Part shown: in pieces, positions 6,364 to 13,290 of the stretch | Layout of the letters: each line of letters starts with the position of its first letter | How positions within the stretch are numbered: position 1 is the first letter of the stretch | Assembly: GCA_036160575.1 (NCBI GenBank) | Contig: JAYYDT010000084.1 | Location: 1-23,459, forward strand | Direction of reading: 5' to 3' | Source: TMED26 sp002694075 | GTDB lineage: Bacteria > Pseudomonadota > Alphaproteobacteria > Thalassobaculales > Thalassobaculaceae | Length of the DNA: 23,459 nt | Position numbers and translations under genes: made by a program | The notes under the pieces: model-generated | Seen by the model: the letters and a program-made list of their open reading frames with translations, nothing else | Databases searched by the model: none | Told to the model about the DNA's origin: nothing

Positions 6364-8103
6364 ATGTCGAACGACGCGAAGGATCCAAACAAGGGGAAAC
6401 GGCGCTCCTCGGAGTGGTGGGGCAAGGCCGACAAGGACGGTTTCGCCCATCGTTCCTGGATGAAAAACCAGGGCCTGCCCGAGGATATGTTCGACGGTCG
6501 GCCGGTGATCGGCATCGCCAACACCTTTTCCGAGTTCAACCCCTGCAACGCCCATTTCGGCGGCATCGCCGAGCGGGTCAAGCGCGGTATTTACGAGGCC
6601 GGCGGCTTTCCCGTCGAATTCCCGGTGTTTTCGAACAGCGAGTCGCAATTGCGACCGACCGCGATGCTTTATCGCAACCTGGCCTCGATGGATGTCGAGG
6701 AAGCGATCCGCGGCCTGCCGATGGATGGCGTGGTGCTGCTGGTCGGCTGCGACAAGACCACGCCGGCCCTGCTGATGGGCGCGGCCAGCTGCGATTTGCC
6801 GACAATTTGCGTGTCCGGCGGACCCATGCTCAACGGCCATTACCGGGGCGAGCAGATCGGCAGCGGCACCCATGTTTGGAAATTCAGCGAGGCGGTCAAA
6901 GCCGGTGAGATGACGCTCGAGGATTTTCTCGGCGCCGAGCAGGCCAACGCCCGTAGCGCCGGCCATTGCATGACCATGGGCACCGCCTCGACGATGGCCT
7001 CGATGGTGGAAAGCCTGGGCATCGGCATGCCTCATAACGCCGCCATTCCGGCCGTCGATTCGCGCCGCAATGTGCTCGCCCACATGGCCGGGCGGCGCAT
7101 TGTCGACATGGTGCGCGAAGACCTGCGCATGTCGAAATTGTTGAAAAAAGAGAATTTCGAAAACGCCATCGTGGTTAACGGGGCGATTGGCGGCTCGACC
7201 AACGCGGTGGTCCACTTGCAGGCCATCGCCGGACGCATGGAATTGGATGTCTCGTTGGATGACTGGGACCGTCTCGGCCGTTCGGTACCGTGTCTGGTCA
7301 ACTTGATGCCGTCGGGCAAATATTTGATGGAGGATTTCTATTACGCCGGCGGCCTGCCGGCGGTGATCCGCGAAGTCGGCGAGTTCCTTAACAAGGACGC
7401 CCTGACCGCCAACGGTAAGACAATCTGGGAGAACAACAAGGACGCGCCGAACTATAACCAGGATGTGATTTTCCCGTTGGCGGCGCCGTTCAAACCCAAT
7501 GGCGGATTGGCGGTGCTGCGTGGCAATTTGGCGCCGAATGGCGCGATCATCAAACCCTCGGCGGCCTCGCCGGAGTTGATGAACCATCGCGGCCGGGCGG
7601 TCGTCTTCGAGGATATCGAGGACTACAAGACACGCATCGACGATCCGGATTTGGATATCGACGAGAACTGCGTGATGGTGCTGAAGAATTGTGGGCCGCG
7701 CGGCTATCCCGGCATGGCCGAGGTCGGCAACATGGGTCTGCCGTCAAAGGTATTGAAAAAAGGCATCACCGACATGGTGCGCGTTTCCGACGCGCGCATG
7801 AGCGGCACCGCCTATGGCACCGTGGTTCTGCATGTGGCGCCGGAAGCCGCCGCCGGCGGGCCGCTGGCGTTGGTCCAAAACGGCGACATGATCGAGTTGG
7901 ATGTGGCCAATCGGCGCCTACACCTGGATGTCGACGAGGCCGAGTTGGCGCGCCGGCGGGAAACCGTCAAACCCTTCGAAAACGACTATCGGCGCGGCTA
8001 TTCCAAGCTTTATATCGAACATGTCACGCAGGCCGATACCGGCGCCGATTTCGACTTCCTGATCGGGCGCAGCGGGACGCCGACCTTGCGCGAATCGCAC
8101 TGA
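6364..8103 (+). CDS. IlvD/Edd-family sugar-acid dehydratase (L-arabinonate dehydratase-like)
   Basis: This [2Fe-2S] enzyme family removes water from aldonic acids to give 2-keto-3-deoxy acids. The 579-residue product has the three cluster cysteines C61 (NPCNAHF), C129 (VGCDKTTP) and C202 (SAGHCMTMGTAST). The presumed catalytic serine is S480 in SDARMSGTAYG. The N-terminal RRSSEWWGKADKDGFAHR and the length put it with sugar-acid dehydratases of the L-arabinonate/D-xylonate type rather than housekeeping IlvD. AGGGGA seven bases before the ATG supports the start. It converges with otnK, five bases separating the stops, so it is not co-transcribed with the erythronate genes. The exact substrate is not determined; pentonates are most likely. 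Confidence 0.9.
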   Translation: MSNDAKDPNKGKRRSSEWWGKADKDGFAHRSWMKNQGLPEDMFDGRPVIGIANTFSEFNPCNAHFGGIAERVKRGIYEAGGFPVEFPVFSNSESQLRPTAMLYRNLASMDVEEAIRGLPMDGVVLLVGCDKTTPALLMGAASCDLPTICVSGGPMLNGHYRGEQIGSGTHVWKFSEAVKAGEMTLEDFLGAEQANARSAGHCMTMGTASTMASMVESLGIGMPHNAAIPAVDSRRNVLAHMAGRRIVDMVREDLRMSKLLKKENFENAIVVNGAIGGSTNAVVHLQAIAGRMELDVSLDDWDRLGRSVPCLVNLMPSGKYLMEDFYYAGGLPAVIREVGEFLNKDALTANGKTIWENNKDAPNYNQDVIFPLAAPFKPNGGLAVLRGNLAPNGAIIKPSAASPELMNHRGRAVVFEDIEDYKTRIDDPDLDIDENCVMVLKNCGPRGYPGMAEVGNMGLPSKVLKKGITDMVRVSDARMSGTAYGTVVLHVAPEAAAGGPLALVQNGDMIELDVANRRLHLDVDEAELARRRETVKPFENDYRRGYSKLYIEHVTQADTGADFDFLIGRSGTPTLRESH

Positions 8104-8108
8104 TCCGC

Positions 8109-9377
8109 TTAAGGCATCGCCGCCAGCGCCTCGACGAAAAAGTCGGGACCGCCGAAATTGCCGGATTTGAGGGCGAGGGCCAGCGGCCGGTCGCCGATGG
8201 TCACCGTCGCCGGCACGCCGGCGGCGATTTGCCCGCCGATATGCAGGCCGCTGACACCGAGGGCGGCGACCACCGCGCCCGAGGTTTCGCCGCCGGCGAC
8301 CACCAGCCGGCGCACGCCGCCGGCGACCAATCCTTCGGCGACGCGGGCCATGCAGGTTTCGATTAACTCACCGGCGCGCGCCCGGCCGATTTGATCCTGC
8401 GCCGCCTTGACCGCCGCCGGCTCGGCGCTGGCGGCGATCAACACCGGGCCCTGATCGAGAAGTGGCGCCGCCCAGGCGAGGGCGTCGCCGGCGACATCAT
8501 CGCCGGCCGCCAGAGCCAGGGGGTCGACCCGGAAACACGGCCGCCGGTCGGCGAAGCGCGCGACCTGTTCAAGGGTCGCCGCCGAACAACTGCCGGATAG
8601 CACCGCCGCCGGGCCGGCGACCGCCTGGGTCGCCGCCGCCGCGTTTTGCGGGGCCAGCCACCCCTGCGCGCGATAAACCTCGGGCAGGCCCATGGCGACG
8701 CCCGAACCGCCGGTGATCAGCGGCAGGTCTTGGCAGGCCGCGCCGATGGTCATCAAATCCGCGTCGGTGATGGCGTCGACAATCGCCATCGCCGCCCCCT
8801 CGGCGCGCAGGGCGTCGAAACGCGCGCGCAATCCATCGACGCCGGCGGCGACATCGGCGTGGCCGGCCAGACCGACACGATGTTGGGTTTGCCGCTGAAG
8901 CACTTGGACCAGATTGCTGTCGGTCATCGGTGTCAGCGGATGGCTGCGCATATGAGTGTCGGACAGCAATTGGTCGCCGACGAACAAATGTCCGCGGTAG
9001 AGGGTGCGGCCGGTTTCCGGAAACACCGGACAGGCGATGGTGAAATCGCTGTCCAGGGCGGCCAGCAAGGCGCCGGCGACCGGGCCGATATTGCCGTCAT
9101 CGGTGGAATCGAAGGTCGAGCAATATTTGAAAAAATATTGCCGGCAGCCGGCGGCGCGCAACCAGTCGAGGGCGGCCAGCGATTGGCGCACCGCCTCGTT
9201 GGCCGGGATGGTGCGTGATTTCAGCGCCACCACCACCGCGTCGACATCCGGCACCGGGGTGCCGGGTGACGGCACGTCGATCAATTGAACGGTGCGCATG
9301 CCTTGCCGCACCAAGGTATTGGCGAGGTCGGTGGCGCCGGTGAAATCATCGGCGATGGCGCCTAGGATCACAGTCAT
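8109..9377 (-). CDS. otnK: 3-oxo-tetronate kinase (DUF1537 family)
   Basis: OtnK phosphorylates 3-oxo-tetronate (3-dehydro-erythronate) at O4 with ATP. The 422-residue protein has the two DUF1537 halves. The N-terminal sugar-acid-binding part starts ILGAIADDFTGATDLANTLV and contains FKYCSTFDSTDDGNIGPV. The C-terminal nucleotide-binding part has VVAGGETSGAV (about 359-369) and the terminal KSGNFG (404-409). AGAGGA lies six bases before the ATG. It diverges from otnI-denD, which supply its substrate. DUF1537 kinases also act on L-threonate and D-threonate derivatives, but OtnI and DenD beside it favour the erythronate route. Confidence 0.93.
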   Translation of the reverse strand: MTVILGAIADDFTGATDLANTLVRQGMRTVQLIDVPSPGTPVPDVDAVVVALKSRTIPANEAVRQSLAALDWLRAAGCRQYFFKYCSTFDSTDDGNIGPVAGALLAALDSDFTIACPVFPETGRTLYRGHLFVGDQLLSDTHMRSHPLTPMTDSNLVQVLQRQTQHRVGLAGHADVAAGVDGLRARFDALRAEGAAMAIVDAITDADLMTIGAACQDLPLITGGSGVAMGLPEVYRAQGWLAPQNAAAATQAVAGPAAVLSGSCSAATLEQVARFADRRPCFRVDPLALAAGDDVAGDALAWAAPLLDQGPVLIAASAEPAAVKAAQDQIGRARAGELIETCMARVAEGLVAGGVRRLVVAGGETSGAVVAALGVSGLHIGGQIAAGVPATVTIGDRPLALALKSGNFGGPDFFVEALAAMP

Positions 9378-9482
9378 CGAAAATCCTCTGCGAAGCTGGC
9401 GAGGGAAGGACGAAAGACCGGCGCGAAAGCGGCCGGCAATGTGCTATGTGTCGATAGATACACCGAACCGGGAGCCGCGGGC
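9378..9482. promoter_or_regulatory. divergent otnK/otnI control region with near-palindrome
   Basis: The 105-bp gap separates the divergent otnK and otnI starts. At 9447-9462 lies the imperfect palindrome TGTGTCGATAGATACA, in which 6 of 8 position pairs match. A palindrome between divergent catabolic genes is a reasonable operator for a local regulator of the GntR/LacI/DeoR sort, but no such regulator is encoded in the window. The otnI ribosome site GGGAG lies downstream of it. Confidence 0.3.
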
Positions 9483-10262
9483 ATGCCTAATTTCGCCGCC
9501 AATCTATCGATGATGTTCACCGAGCATCCCTTTCTCGACCGCTTTCAGGCCGCCGCCGAGACCGGGTTTCGCGGTGTCGAGTTTTTGTTCCCCTATGATT
9601 TCGCGGCGACGGAGATCCGCGCGCGCTTGACCGACGCCGGCCTAACCCAAGCGTTGTTCAACCTGCCGCCGGGCGACTGGGACGCCGGCGAGCGCGGTCT
9701 CGCCGCCCTGCCCGGGCGCGAGGCCGAATTTCGCGCGGCGGTCGAACGCGGCCTTGATTACGCCGAGGAGATCGGCAACGACCTGTTGCACGCCATGAGC
9801 GGTATTCCCGGCCCGGACGCCGATCTTGCGCGCTGCCGGGCGGTCGCCGTCGAGAACCTGCGCCACGCCGCCGAGGCGGCGGCGGCGCGCGGCAAGACCA
9901 TTATCATCGAGCCGATCAACAGCCGCGACATGCCAGGCTATTTCTTGAGCAAACAAGCCCAGGCGCGCGATCTGATCGCGGCCGTCGACCATCCCGCGCT
10001 GGCCTTGCAATTCGATCTTTACCATTGCCAGATCATGGAAGGCGATTTGGCCATTCATTTGGAAGAGTACATCGATATCATTCGCCATATGCAGATTGCC
10101 GGCGTGCCGGGTCGTCATGAACCGAATATCGGCGAGATCAATTATCCCTACCTGTTCGATCTCATCGACCGCTTGGGCTACGGCGGCTGGATCGGCTGTG
10201 AATATCGGCCGGCCGGCGACACGGTTGCCGGCTTGACCTGGATGGAGGGGTATCAGCGATGA
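9483..10262 (+). CDS. otnI: 2-oxo-tetronate isomerase
   Basis: OtnI belongs to the hydroxypyruvate isomerase (Hyi) group of TIM-barrel enzymes and interconverts 2-oxo-tetronate and 3-oxo-tetronate. The 259-residue product has the expected length. The metal ligands are E143 (IIIEPIN), D178 (LQFDLYHCQ), Q204 (RHMQIAG) and E240 (WIGCEYRPA). The early motif FAANLSMMFTEHPFLDRF is typical. The ATG at 9483 is preferred to the upstream GTG at 9441 because GGGAG precedes it and family homology starts there. Its stop overlaps the denD start by four bases (ATGA), so translation is coupled. Hydroxypyruvate isomerase is the alternative activity; the denD/otnK context argues for OtnI. Confidence 0.92.
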   Translation: MPNFAANLSMMFTEHPFLDRFQAAAETGFRGVEFLFPYDFAATEIRARLTDAGLTQALFNLPPGDWDAGERGLAALPGREAEFRAAVERGLDYAEEIGNDLLHAMSGIPGPDADLARCRAVAVENLRHAAEAAAARGKTIIIEPINSRDMPGYFLSKQAQARDLIAAVDHPALALQFDLYHCQIMEGDLAIHLEEYIDIIRHMQIAGVPGRHEPNIGEINYPYLFDLIDRLGYGGWIGCEYRPAGDTVAGLTWMEGYQR

Positions 10263-11248
10263 AAGTGACGATCACCGGCGCGGCCGGCTTTATTGGCCAG
10301 AAACTGGCCCGCGCGTTGTTGGACGGCCGGCCGTTGATCGGCGCCGATGGCGCGTCTCAGACGGTCAGCCAGCTGATTCTCGCCGATGTCGTGGCGCCGC
10401 CACCGGCCCTGGCCAATGACGACCGGGTGACGGTGGTCACCGGCGACATCGCCGAGCCTGATTTCCTGGCCGCTATTTTGCCGGCCGACGTGGCCTCGGT
10501 GTTTCATATGGCGGCGGTGGTCAGCGCCGGCGCCGAAGCCGATTTCGACCTTGGCATGGCGGTCAATCTGACCGCCACCCAGCGTATGTTGGAAATTCTG
10601 CGCCAGCATGGGACCGGCCCGAAACTGGTTTTCGCCAGTTCTTGCGCGGTATATGGCGGCGATATGGCCGAGATATTGGATGACCGGCACCAGGTGACGC
10701 CGCAAACCTCCTATGGCACCCAAAAGGCGATTGGCGAACTGCTGATCAACGATTACAGCCGCAAGGGCTTTCTGGATGGCCGGGCCCTGCGTTTTCCGAC
10801 CGTGGTGGTGCGGCCAGGCAAGCCCAACAAGGCCGCCTCCACCTTCGCCAGCTCGATCATCCGCGAGCCTTTGCAGGGTGAGCGGGCGATCTGCCCGGTT
10901 TCCGCCGACACGCCGATGTGGCTGGCCTCGCCGCGCAGTGTGGTGGAAAACGTGATTCGCGCCCACGACCGCCCAGCCGCCGATTTCGGCCCGTCACGGG
11001 CCTTGGCGATCCCCGGCTTTAGCACGCCTGTGGGCGAGATGGTCGAAGCCTTGAAACGTGTCGCCGGCAACAATGTCGCCGCCCTCATCGACTGGCGGCC
11101 CAACCCGGAGATCGAGAAAATCGTCTATGGCTGGCCGGCGCGCCTCGACCCGGCGCGGGCGCGCGCCCTCGACATGGTCGCCGACGAAACCATGGACGCG
11201 GTCATCCAGGCCTTTATCGAGGACGATCTGGACCCCGCCTTCCGTTAG
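10259..11248 (+). CDS. denD: D-erythronate dehydrogenase
   Basis: DenD is an extended short-chain dehydrogenase of the NAD-dependent epimerase/dehydratase superfamily that oxidises D-erythronate to 2-oxo-tetronate. The 329-residue protein shows the Rossmann motif TGAAGFIG at residues 6-13, FHMAAVVS, the active-site serines in FASSCAVYG (S127/S128), and the YxxxK pair Y152 and K156 in SYGTQKAIGE. FPTVVVRPGKPNKAASTF and the C-terminal half match the DenD group. It overlaps otnI by four bases and diverges from otnK, matching the known erythronate cluster. The fourth function, OtnC, is missing from the window. Confidence 0.93.
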   Translation: MKVTITGAAGFIGQKLARALLDGRPLIGADGASQTVSQLILADVVAPPPALANDDRVTVVTGDIAEPDFLAAILPADVASVFHMAAVVSAGAEADFDLGMAVNLTATQRMLEILRQHGTGPKLVFASSCAVYGGDMAEILDDRHQVTPQTSYGTQKAIGELLINDYSRKGFLDGRALRFPTVVVRPGKPNKAASTFASSIIREPLQGERAICPVSADTPMWLASPRSVVENVIRAHDRPAADFGPSRALAIPGFSTPVGEMVEALKRVAGNNVAALIDWRPNPEIEKIVYGWPARLDPARARALDMVADETMDAVIQAFIEDDLDPAFR

Positions 11249-11262
11249 CCGGCGCCGCCGGC
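11248..11262. terminator. hairpin between convergent denD and trcR
   Basis: GCCGGC-GCC-GCCGGC is a perfect 6-bp inverted repeat that begins at the last base of the denD stop and ends one base before the trcR stop. There is no T-tract on either side, so it could at most be a weak or assisted terminator serving both directions. Confidence 0.35.
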
Positions 11263-11829
11263 TTAGGGCAGTTCGGAAAGCGTTTCGACCTGGGCCTCGG
11301 CCGGTTCGGTGCTGCCGCCGGCTTTGATGATCGCTTGGTCGAGGTCCAGCTGATTGCAAAGCCCCAGCAAGACCGGATGGCGGGCCTGAATATTCTGCGT
11401 GTTCCAATGGCTGCGATCACGCACTTTGCCGATCGTGTCCTTGGTGGTGCCGATCAGCTTGGCGATTTGCGAATCTTTCAATTCCGGGGCGTGTTTGATC
11501 AACCAGGCGATGGCGTCCGGCTTGTCGCCGCGCTTGGCCACCGGCACATAGCGTGGCCCCTTGGTGCGGGCGACCGGCTTGGGCAGGGTGCTCTTGGCCG
11601 GCACCAGGCGCAAACTCTCATCGGTGCTGCAGCGCTCGATTTCCTCGCGTGTCACCTGGCCGTTGGCCACCGGGTCGAAACCCTGCATGCCGGGATTGAC
11701 CTCGCCGTCGGCGATGGCCTGCACCTCAAGCGGATGCAACTGGCAAAAGTCGGCGATCTGATCGAAGCTGAGAGCGGTATTATCGATTAGCCAAACGGCG
11801 GTCGCTTTTGGCATCAGCGGTGTGGTCAT
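11263..11829 (-). CDS. trcR: DUF1013 transcriptional regulator, TrcR family
   Basis: TrcR/DUF1013 proteins are alphaproteobacterial regulators linked to the cell cycle. The 188-residue product starts at the ATG at 11829, preceded by GAGGTAGGG; the longer frame to 12048 overlaps the promoter and the DUF1192 gene. Two helix-turn-helix-like segments are visible. One is near residues 20-42 (LSFDQIADFCQLHPLEVQAI), the second near 117-138 (LKDSQIAKLIGTTKDTIGKV), followed by RSHWNTQNIQARHPVLLGLC. The acidic low-complexity tail (170-188) is unremarkable. It diverges from a DUF1192 gene, a pairing I know from other alphaproteobacteria. Its targets cannot be read from this window. Confidence 0.9.
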   Translation of the reverse strand: MTTPLMPKATAVWLIDNTALSFDQIADFCQLHPLEVQAIADGEVNPGMQGFDPVANGQVTREEIERCSTDESLRLVPAKSTLPKPVARTKGPRYVPVAKRGDKPDAIAWLIKHAPELKDSQIAKLIGTTKDTIGKVRDRSHWNTQNIQARHPVLLGLCNQLDLDQAIIKAGGSTEPAEAQVETLSELP

Positions 11830-11878
11830 GTTCCCTACCTCGGAGGCGCCGACGCGCGAGAGCCGTGCGCGGCCTGTT

Positions 11879-11927
11879 TTGCAACTGTTCCCATCGGCTA
11901 TATAGGTACCGCGAGGCAATCTTGCAA
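11879..11927. promoter_or_regulatory. divergent trcR/DUF1192 promoters sharing a TATATA core
   Basis: For trcR (minus) the elements are TTGCAA at 11922-11927 and TATATA at 11899-11904 with a 17-base spacer, a good sigma-70 fit. On the plus strand TTGCAA at 11879-11884 precedes TATAGG at 11901-11906 by 16 bases. Both hexamers TTGCAA and TATATA are self-complementary, so one core may serve both directions. The predicted leaders are roughly 60-65 bases each. Confidence 0.55.
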
Positions 11928-11977
11928 CGCAATTGGCGGCGCATCTCCGCCGCCGGCGCCGCGGAGGAGGCAGCGAT

Positions 11978-12166
11978 ATGGTGTTCGACGATCTCGAGCC
12001 GCAAAAAAAGGCGGGTGGACCACCCGCCGATTTATCGACCTGGAACATCGAGGATTTGCGCGACTACATCGCCGATTTACAGGCTGAAATCGTGCGTGCC
12101 GAAGCGATGATCGAAGAAAAACAGAGCGTTGGCTCGGCGGCCGACGCCTTGTTCAAAAAGAGCTAA
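11978..12166 (+). CDS. DUF1192 small protein
   Basis: This 62-residue protein starts at an ATG preceded by GGAGGAGG; the longer frame from 11933 lies in the promoter leader and is discarded. It has the DUF1192 pattern: an N-terminal FDDLEPQK, then STWNIEDLRDYIADLQAEIVRAEAMIEEK forming a predicted coiled coil, and a short tail with ALFKKS. The function is unknown; the family is short, acidic-helical and alphaproteobacterial. It diverges from trcR and is followed 63 bp later by bdhA in the same direction. Confidence 0.88.
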   Translation: MVFDDLEPQKKAGGPPADLSTWNIEDLRDYIADLQAEIVRAEAMIEEKQSVGSAADALFKKS

Positions 12167-12198
12167 GCCCGGCTTGAAGCAGGCGCCGTTTCACGTCA

Positions 12199-12215
12199 TT
12201 GTTGCAGTGCAACAA
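12199..12215. promoter_or_regulatory. palindromic operator in the bdhA leader, PhaR-like core
   Basis: TTGTTGCA-G-TGCAACAA is a perfect palindrome with 8-bp arms around one base. It ends 14 bases before the bdhA ATG and just before the GGAGACGG ribosome site. The centre fits TGCRNYGCA, the core I recall for PhaR, the alphaproteobacterial PHB-responsive repressor. As bdhA belongs to PHB/3-hydroxybutyrate metabolism, PhaR control is a reasonable inference. The palindrome itself is certain; the protein that binds it is not. Confidence 0.6.
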
Positions 12216-12229
12216 AAGCGGAGACGGAA

Positions 12230-13015
12230 ATGACCTTAAACGGGCGTGGCGCGATCGTCACCGGATCGACCAGCGGAATTGGCCTGGCCATCGCGCGGGC
12301 CTTGGCCGGCGAAGGGGCCAAGGTGATGTTAAACGGCCTTGGCGCGGCCGATGACATCGAACGCACGCGCGCCGATTTGGCCGCCGATACCGGGGCGACC
12401 ATTGCCTATCACGACGCCGATATGCGGGACCCGGCGGCCATCGCCGCGATGGTCGCGGCGGCCGAGGCGGCGTTCGGCGCTGTCGATATCTTGGTCAACA
12501 ACGCCGGTATCCAGCACGTCGCCAAGGTCGAGGATTTTCCCGCCGACCGCTGGGACGCGGTGATCGCGATCAATCTGTCCAGTGCGTTTCACGCCGCCGC
12601 CGCGGTGTTGCCGGCGATGAAAGCGGCCGGTTGGGGCCGAATCATCAATATCGCCTCGGCCCATGGGTTGGTCGCCTCGGCCGAGAAATCGGCTTATGTC
12701 GCGGCCAAACACGGCTTGGTCGGGTTGACCAAGGTGATCGCCCTCGAGACCGCCGGCAGCGGCGTGACGTGCAACGCGATTTGTCCGGGCTGGGTCTTGA
12801 CCGCTTTGGTCGAAAAGCAAATTACCCAGCGGGCGGCGGCGGCCGGCCGGCCGTTTGAGCAAGAGGCCGAGACGCTGTTGCTCGAAAAGCAGCCGTCCGG
12901 CGCCTTCACCACGGTGGAACAGCTTGGCGCCACGGCGGTGTTCCTAACCAGCGCGGCGGCCGACAACATGACCGGCGCGTCCCTGTCGGTCGATGGCGGC
13001 TGGACCGCGCGTTGA
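12230..13015 (+). CDS. bdhA: 3-hydroxybutyrate dehydrogenase
   Basis: BdhA oxidises D-3-hydroxybutyrate to acetoacetate with NAD+, the entry of PHB-derived monomers into central metabolism. The 261-residue short-chain dehydrogenase has TGSTSGIG (11-18), NNAG (90-93), N115, S143, Y156 and K160 in the usual order. The long signatures NNAGIQHVAKVEDFP, RIINIASAHGLVAS and AYVAAKHGLVGLTK, and the ICPGWVLTALVEKQI stretch, are diagnostic of BdhA rather than acetoacetyl-CoA reductase PhaB. GGAGACGG supports the start. A palindromic operator lies in its leader and a terminator-ended small RNA lies downstream. Confidence 0.95.
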   Translation: MTLNGRGAIVTGSTSGIGLAIARALAGEGAKVMLNGLGAADDIERTRADLAADTGATIAYHDADMRDPAAIAAMVAAAEAAFGAVDILVNNAGIQHVAKVEDFPADRWDAVIAINLSSAFHAAAAVLPAMKAAGWGRIINIASAHGLVASAEKSAYVAAKHGLVGLTKVIALETAGSGVTCNAICPGWVLTALVEKQITQRAAAAGRPFEQEAETLLLEKQPSGAFTTVEQLGATAVFLTSAAADNMTGASLSVDGGWTAR

Positions 13016-13059
13016 ATTGTCCTAATTGTCGCACCCTGCCGTTGCGGGCCAGCTTGCCG

Positions 13060-13087
13060 TTGACCCTCCTGAAGGTTTCTGTACCTT
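13060..13087 (+). promoter_or_regulatory. candidate sigma-70 promoter for the small RNA
   Basis: TTGACC at 13060-13065 is followed after 16 bases by TACCTT at 13082-13087. The -35 is good and the -10 is moderate. Transcription would begin near 13093-13095, just at the base of the first RNA hairpin. Confidence 0.5.
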
Positions 13088-13092
13088 TTCCC

Positions 13093-13153
13093 TTGGCAAG
13101 TTGAACAGGGTAATAAAACTGCCGGCCGCGCGGAACAGCGCGGCTTTTTTTTT
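13093..13153 (+). ncRNA. candidate two-hairpin trans-acting small RNA (suhB/MmgR-like)
   Basis: About 60 bases with their own promoter and terminator lie in the bdhA-metY gap. Hairpin 1 pairs GGCA(A)GTT at 13095-13102 with AACTGCC at 13117-13123, with one bulged A and a 14-base loop holding CAGGG. Hairpin 2 is GCCGCGC (13125-13131) with GCGCGGC (13138-13144) around GGAACA, followed by nine T. No open frame is evident. The size, two-hairpin layout and genomic setting resemble the alphaproteobacterial suhB RNA motif/MmgR class; I make that family link from memory of its architecture, not from an alignment. MmgR limits PHB storage in Sinorhizobium, which would suit the neighbour bdhA. Confidence 0.6.
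13125..13153 (+). terminator. intrinsic terminator, 7-bp GC stem with nine T
   Basis: GCCGCGC and GCGCGGC form a perfect 7-bp stem around a 6-base loop, followed directly by nine T residues at 13145-13153. It is the strongest plus-strand terminator in the window and would end both the small RNA and any read-through from bdhA. Confidence 0.9.
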
Positions 13154-13290
13154 GCGCGCCCGGCGACTTTACAAATGCTGGATCAGCGCGCGAAGACTGG
13201 CGAAAGCGAACGGAACATGGCATGACAGACGTCCGCCGCGGCGTCGGCCGAACGCGTCGCGCCGGGTGGTGGCGAGTCTCGGAGGTGGAC

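Noticed and set aside
6091..7587. 498-codon open frame antisense to the dehydratase
   Set aside because: Composition is that of a shadow frame (His/Arg/Ala-rich) and it spans two divergent real genes and their promoter gap.
6364..8103. Housekeeping dihydroxy-acid dehydratase IlvD
   Set aside because: The N-terminal RSSEWWGKADKDGFAHR stretch, the length and the SDARMSGTAYG context match sugar-acid dehydratases instead.
13154..13290. SAM-II riboswitch before metY
   Set aside because: The expected conserved GATTT and GCTAAA pseudoknot strands are not present in order; the gap instead holds the small-RNA end and unremarkable sequence.
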